Positions 60,628-64,000 of a stretch of DNA of 64,000 bases are shown here, piece by piece. The notes under the pieces were generated by a model that saw only the letters and a program-made list of their open reading frames with translations, was not told where the DNA came from and made no database searches. The stretch's first letter is position 1; each line of letters begins with the position of its first letter. The position numbers and the translations under genes were made by a program. The DNA is from Brotaphodocola faecis (GTDB lineage: Bacteria; Bacillota; Clostridia; Lachnospirales; Lachnospiraceae). The stretch covers positions 23,687 through 87,686 of the forward strand of contig NZ_JBBMFJ010000011.1 of NCBI RefSeq assembly GCF_040096075.1. The letters are read 5' to 3'.

Positions 60628-60758
60628 ATACATTCTCCTTTTCCTGTTGTTATTTGATTTTGCTTTTTCCTGCATTTAAAAAAGAGAGATTTTCCTGTGC
60701 ACTACATACAACTCCTTTCTGTTTTCTCTCTATTTTTTTGTTATCTTTACTATACATC

Positions 60759-60787
60759 TTGTCTGTTATAAAGTAAAATGGTATAAT
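60759..60787 (+). promoter_or_regulatory. Promoter of the LysR gene near citrate genes
   Basis: TTGTCT, 17-base spacer, TATAAT, about 50 bases ahead of the start codon. Confidence 0.65.
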
Positions 60788-60840
60788 TTTATCATTATCA
60801 ATAACTTGCTGGAATGTTTTAGAAAGGTACGATTTTTCCC

Positions 60841-61692
60841 ATGGATGAAAAAGATTATGAGCTTCTTTTAAACTTAAATGAAACAAAGAATATCACAAAA
60901 ACCGCCCAGAATCTGTTCATGACCCAGCCTGCCATCACCAAGCGGATTCAGAAAATGGAGGAGGAACTGCAGTGTACACTGTTTCTGCGTTCCAAGAAAG
61001 GAATTCTGTTTACCCCGGCTGGAGAACAGATTCTGCCCTATGCTGCAGAGCTCCTGGCTAACACCCGGAAATTGCGAGAGCAGGTGCTAATGTCCCAGAA
61101 CCAGATCTGCGGAACCATCCGCCTGGGATGTTCGCTGAACATTGCCCATTACCACCTGCCGCCCATCCTGAAAGCCTACACGGACCAGTATCCCCAGGTG
61201 GATGTGCAGATCACCACGGGGCAGAGCAAACATCTCTTTCAGCTTTTAAACCGCGACGAGATTTCCATTGCCATCATCCGCGGACAGTACGCCTGGGATG
61301 AAGCCTGCCAGCTCATTTCCACCGAACCCATGTGCCTGGTCTGCAGCCGCGAAAACCAGGGACGCCCGCTGACAGACTATCCCTACATCGGCCGCCATAC
61401 CGACTCCGACTTAAGTGCCCGGATCAATCAGTGGCTGGCTGCCCACGACCTGGCCCAGATACGCCCACACATGTGGATTGACAGCATTGATGCCTGCAAG
61501 GAGATGGTTCGTTACGGCCTTGGCTGGTGCATCCTGCCCCAGATCTGCCTGCGGGATTTTGACGGTTATATGGAGGATTTATATATGGAAGACGGAACCC
61601 CGTTCCTGCGCAAAACCTATGTGCTTTACAAACATCTGTATGCAGAGCTTCCGCAGGTAAAGCTGTTTCTGGATGCGTTGCTTTCAACGTGA
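60841..61692 (+). CDS. LysR-family regulator (citrate/carrier neighbourhood)
   Basis: 283 residues. HTH segment NITKTAQNLFMTQPAITKRI and effector domain GCSLNIAHYHLPPILKAYTD. Divergent from the lactonase-carrier pair and convergent with the citrate carrier remnant, so either may be its target. Short for the family but complete. Ribosome binding site (AAAGG) is weak and rather far from the ATG. Confidence 0.9.
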   Translation: MDEKDYELLLNLNETKNITKTAQNLFMTQPAITKRIQKMEEELQCTLFLRSKKGILFTPAGEQILPYAAELLANTRKLREQVLMSQNQICGTIRLGCSLNIAHYHLPPILKAYTDQYPQVDVQITTGQSKHLFQLLNRDEISIAIIRGQYAWDEACQLISTEPMCLVCSRENQGRPLTDYPYIGRHTDSDLSARINQWLAAHDLAQIRPHMWIDSIDACKEMVRYGLGWCILPQICLRDFDGYMEDLYMEDGTPFLRKTYVLYKHLYAELPQVKLFLDALLST

Positions 61693-61703
61693 TATGCAAT
61701 AAA

Positions 61704-61750
61704 AAAAGCAGAGGCCTGCGTACTTTTAATTCACACAGGTCTCTGCTTTT
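61704..61750. terminator. Bidirectional terminator
   Basis: Stem AAAAGCAGAGGCCTG / CAGGTCTCTGCTTTT (15 bp with one wobble) with A- and T-tracts on both sides. It ends the LysR transcript and the citrate lyase transcript. Confidence 0.85.
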
Positions 61751-61776
61751 ATGACAGAAATCAGTTACTTTTATTT

Positions 61777-62407
61777 TTAGAATTTAATCACACCGATCAC
61801 GGTAGCCATGATCAGCACTGCAATACTTGCCGGCCATACCAGTCTCAGGGAGTACTTGATATGCTCGCCGATGGAGACATCTGCCAGGCCGAGTCCTACA
61901 TAAGTTGCTGCTACAGACGGGCTGACCGGAGTTCCAAAGGTTGCGGTTAACAGAAATGCTGCTGCCACGGTTTCCGGTGCCACGCCAAACGGCTCTACCA
62001 CGCCGATGATGATCGGAAGCAGTGCATAGTAGAACGCATCGGTACCGAGGATCATCAGAAGCGGTACAGAGAACAGGCACATGAACCAGTGCATATGCGG
62101 AGCAATTGCTGCCGGAAGCACGCCTACAATGGCATTTGCCATAGCCTCAACCATTCCGGAGTCCTTGATAACACCCATGAAGATACCAACAGAGAACAGG
62201 GTCATGGTCATAACCATGGCATTGGTACCGTATTCTTTGATTTTCTTATTCTGCTGCTTTGCATTCGGGAAGTTCCTCCAGGCCGAATCCAGCCAGTGCA
62301 GCCGCAATCAGCGGCAGTAAGATAAACGCCAGCGGCGGCGCCATCTTTTCCTTGATCAACACAAACATCAGGATGATCATCAATGCAAAACCAATGAATG
62401 CTAACAT
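61777..62407 (-). pseudogene. CitMHS citrate carrier remnant (internal deletion)
   Basis: From ATG 62407, after a GGGGGTAACGA site, the first 45 or so residues (MLAFIGFALMIILMFVLIKE, then APPLAFILLPLIAAALAG) match the N-terminus of CitMHS metal-citrate symporters; this frame stops at 62246. The C-terminal half is in another frame: NFPNAKQQNKKIKEYGTNA, PHMHWFMCLFSVPLLMILGT and DAFYYALLPIIIGVVEPFG. About 210 of the usual 430 residues remain, so some 220 codons are missing. The gene follows citrate lyase alpha, as expected for citrate uptake. It cannot give a functional carrier; deletion size is estimated from family length. Confidence 0.85.
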
Positions 62408-62461
62408 TTCGTTACCCCCTAGTGTTTTTTATTTTATCTCATCTGCTGTTATAAGGCAGAA

Positions 62462-64000
62462 TCAATCAAATGAATATTCCTTTACTTCCCGTACCACATC
62501 CATAATGCTTCCATCTCTGGCTTCAATGATTCCAACCACTTTATCACCAAACTGTACCGGATCCGGTTCTCCTGTAATGGCATATGCCTGATCCCGAAGT
62601 TCCTCAATGCTACAGATTGGAAGTCCGCTGTCCTTCATGCACTCGATCAGGTCCTGTCTGCGCGGGTTGATGGCAATGCCGTAGTCAGTGATAACAACAT
62701 CTACAGTCTCGCCCGGAGTGGTTACGGTGGTTACGTTGGTGCAGATTGCCGGGATTCTGCCCTGCAGAAGCGGTGCGATCACGATGGTGCACTTTGCGCC
62801 TGCTGCGGTATCCGGATGTCCGCCCTGCGCTCCGGTAATGATACCGTCAGAACCTACAACTACGTTACAGTTAAAGTTTACATCTACTTCCAGTGCTGCC
62901 AGGATTACGAAATCCAGCTTGTTGACATATGCGCCCTTATTGAACGGGTTTGCGTACTCGGATGCGCTGATCTCGATATGGCGGTCCGGATGCTTTTTGA
63001 TGGACTCTACTGCGCCAAGATCAAAGTCCTGGGTATCTACCAGAACATCAACCAGGTCACGCTCCAGAAGATCTGCCATTGGTTTGGTCAGTCCGCCTAC
63101 GCCAAAGCTCATGCGGATGCCGCGTTTCTCCATCTCATCTGCCAGGGAAATGGTGGATGCAATGGATGCGCCGCCTACACCAGTCTGATAGGAGAATCCA
63201 TTCTTGAAATACGGGGTACGAATTACGAACTGGGTGCAGTAATCTGCCATTCTCAGTTTTCTCATATCGGTGGTTGGTTTTGCCGCGCCGGTTGCGATCT
63301 TAGCCGGGTTGCCGATCTCATCTACGACACAGACGAAATCTACCTGGGTCATGGAGATGCTTGCCGGGATGTTCGGGAACGGTACGAGGCAGTCGGTAAT
63401 TGCTACGACTCTGTCTGCGTACTGAGCATCTGCCATTGCGTAAGATAATACACCGCAGTCGCTCTTTCCGCCGTTTGCTCTCATGTTGCCGTACTCATCA
63501 CAGGTCGGTGCGCCGATGAACGCGATGTCGATATGAACCTCACCGGACTCAACAGCTCTCACACGGCCGCCGTGGGAACACATCACTGCCAGGTTCTTTA
63601 ACTTGCCTGCAGAGATTGCCTCACCAATCTTGCCGCGGACACCTGAAGAACGGATGCCGGTTACAGTACCATCCTCGATCATCGGAACGATCGGATCGTG
63701 TGCCTTACCAAGGGAGCTTGCGCAGATGGTGATATCTTTGATGCCCATCTTGTGGATTTCTTCCATAACCATGTTTACTACATAGTCACCCTCACGGAAG
63801 TGATGGTGGAAAGAAACGGTCATGCCATCTTTAATCTCGCACTTAACCAGTGCCTCATGAATGCTCTCCACGATCTTGCTTCTCTTCGGGTCCATCATAG
63901 CATGAGCCTTCGGAGCTGCTTTTTTGTACTCGTAATTATCGTAAGCGTAAGCGCCTTTGAACGCTTCCTTGCCGGTTGCCTTTAAGACCTCTTCCGGGAT
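62462..64000 (-). CDS. citF: Citrate lyase alpha subunit (5' end outside window)
   Basis: The reading frame enters from the right edge without a start and ends at 62462; 512 codons are visible, nearly the whole protein. It transfers the acyl carrier between acetate and citrate so that citrate is split to oxaloacetate and acetate. Family blocks: VSFHHHFREGDYVVNMVMEE, DITICASSLGKAHDPIVPMI, SGEVHIDIAFIGAPTCDEYG, and GVGGASIASTISLADEM. citD, citE and citX should lie upstream beyond the window. Oxaloacetate made here could feed the Na+-pumping decarboxylase at 11-16 kb. Confidence 0.94.
   Translation of the reverse strand: MPEEVLKATGKEAFKGAYAYDNYEYKKAAPKAHAMMDPKRSKIVESIHEALVKCEIKDGMTVSFHHHFREGDYVVNMVMEEIHKMGIKDITICASSLGKAHDPIVPMIEDGTVTGIRSSGVRGKIGEAISAGKLKNLAVMCSHGGRVRAVESGEVHIDIAFIGAPTCDEYGNMRANGGKSDCGVLSYAMADAQYADRVVAITDCLVPFPNIPASISMTQVDFVCVVDEIGNPAKIATGAAKPTTDMRKLRMADYCTQFVIRTPYFKNGFSYQTGVGGASIASTISLADEMEKRGIRMSFGVGGLTKPMADLLERDLVDVLVDTQDFDLGAVESIKKHPDRHIEISASEYANPFNKGAYVNKLDFVILAALEVDVNFNCNVVVGSDGIITGAQGGHPDTAAGAKCTIVIAPLLQGRIPAICTNVTTVTTPGETVDVVITDYGIAINPRRQDLIECMKDSGLPICSIEELRDQAYAITGEPDPVQFGDKVVGIIEARDGSIMDVVREVKEYSFD

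Noticed and set aside
1..64000. Prophage, integrase, insertion sequence, CRISPR or rRNA genes
   Set aside because: None of the translated proteins or DNA patterns seen fit these; the only RNA gene supported is tRNA-Trp.

Overview
The window looks like a chromosome segment of a gut-type Firmicute of class Clostridia, most probably family Lachnospiraceae. The basis is the mcsA-mcsB-clpC-radA stress and repair block, the Na+-pumping biotin decarboxylase operon, families common in that group (DUF1576, a DUF6465-like protein, DUF6282, TAXI-TRAP transport), strong AGGAGG-type ribosome binding sites and consensus sigma-A promoters. Base composition is near half G+C by eye. There are no rRNA genes, CRISPR arrays, prophage or transposase genes, and one tRNA (Trp).

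Layout. 0-7 kb: start of a helicase-like gene, tRNA-Trp, then a leftward operon GntR-mcsA-mcsB-clpC followed by a small conserved gene and radA; a YtrA-like GntR regulator sits where ctsR is usually found. 7-11 kb: two surface proteins, a cohesin/cadherin-like membrane protein and a glucosaminidase with a long Ser/Gly linker. 11-16.5 kb: a sodium-pump decarboxylase operon with two different carboxyltransferases, one biotin carrier, a beta pump subunit and an unusual lipoprotein-like gamma subunit. 16.5-26 kb: housekeeping genes (DacF-type PBP, Y-family polymerase, RluA- and RsmF-type rRNA enzymes), DUF1576, an abundant-looking basic protein, AzlCD and a LysR regulator. 26-38.7 kb: a peptide scavenging region (DppBCDF with its binding protein, M55 D-aminopeptidase, M42 and P1 peptidases, a C26 amidase, a degenerate enhancer-binding-type regulator) ending in a broken D-amino acid aminotransferase gene.

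38.8-64 kb is the most interesting part: isocitrate dehydrogenase, three LysR regulators, two aconitase-family hydratases, a PrpF-type isomerase, an RraA-type aldolase, an MmgE/PrpD protein, two YbhE-type lactonases, a LarA-type racemase, two DUF6282 proteins, a TAXI-TRAP importer, an SLC13/MatC-like carrier, a broken CitMHS citrate carrier and citrate lyase alpha. I read this as an island for uptake and breakdown of tricarboxylic or related hydroxy acids, feeding oxaloacetate/pyruvate to the Na+ decarboxylase and 2-oxoglutarate via Icd. Part of its gene set resembles the E. coli ybhE-D-H-I-J neighbourhood. The substrate is not known from sequence.

Two genes (D-amino acid aminotransferase, CitMHS) have lost their middle by internal deletion with a frame change. 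No stretch above 300 bases lacks a gene.
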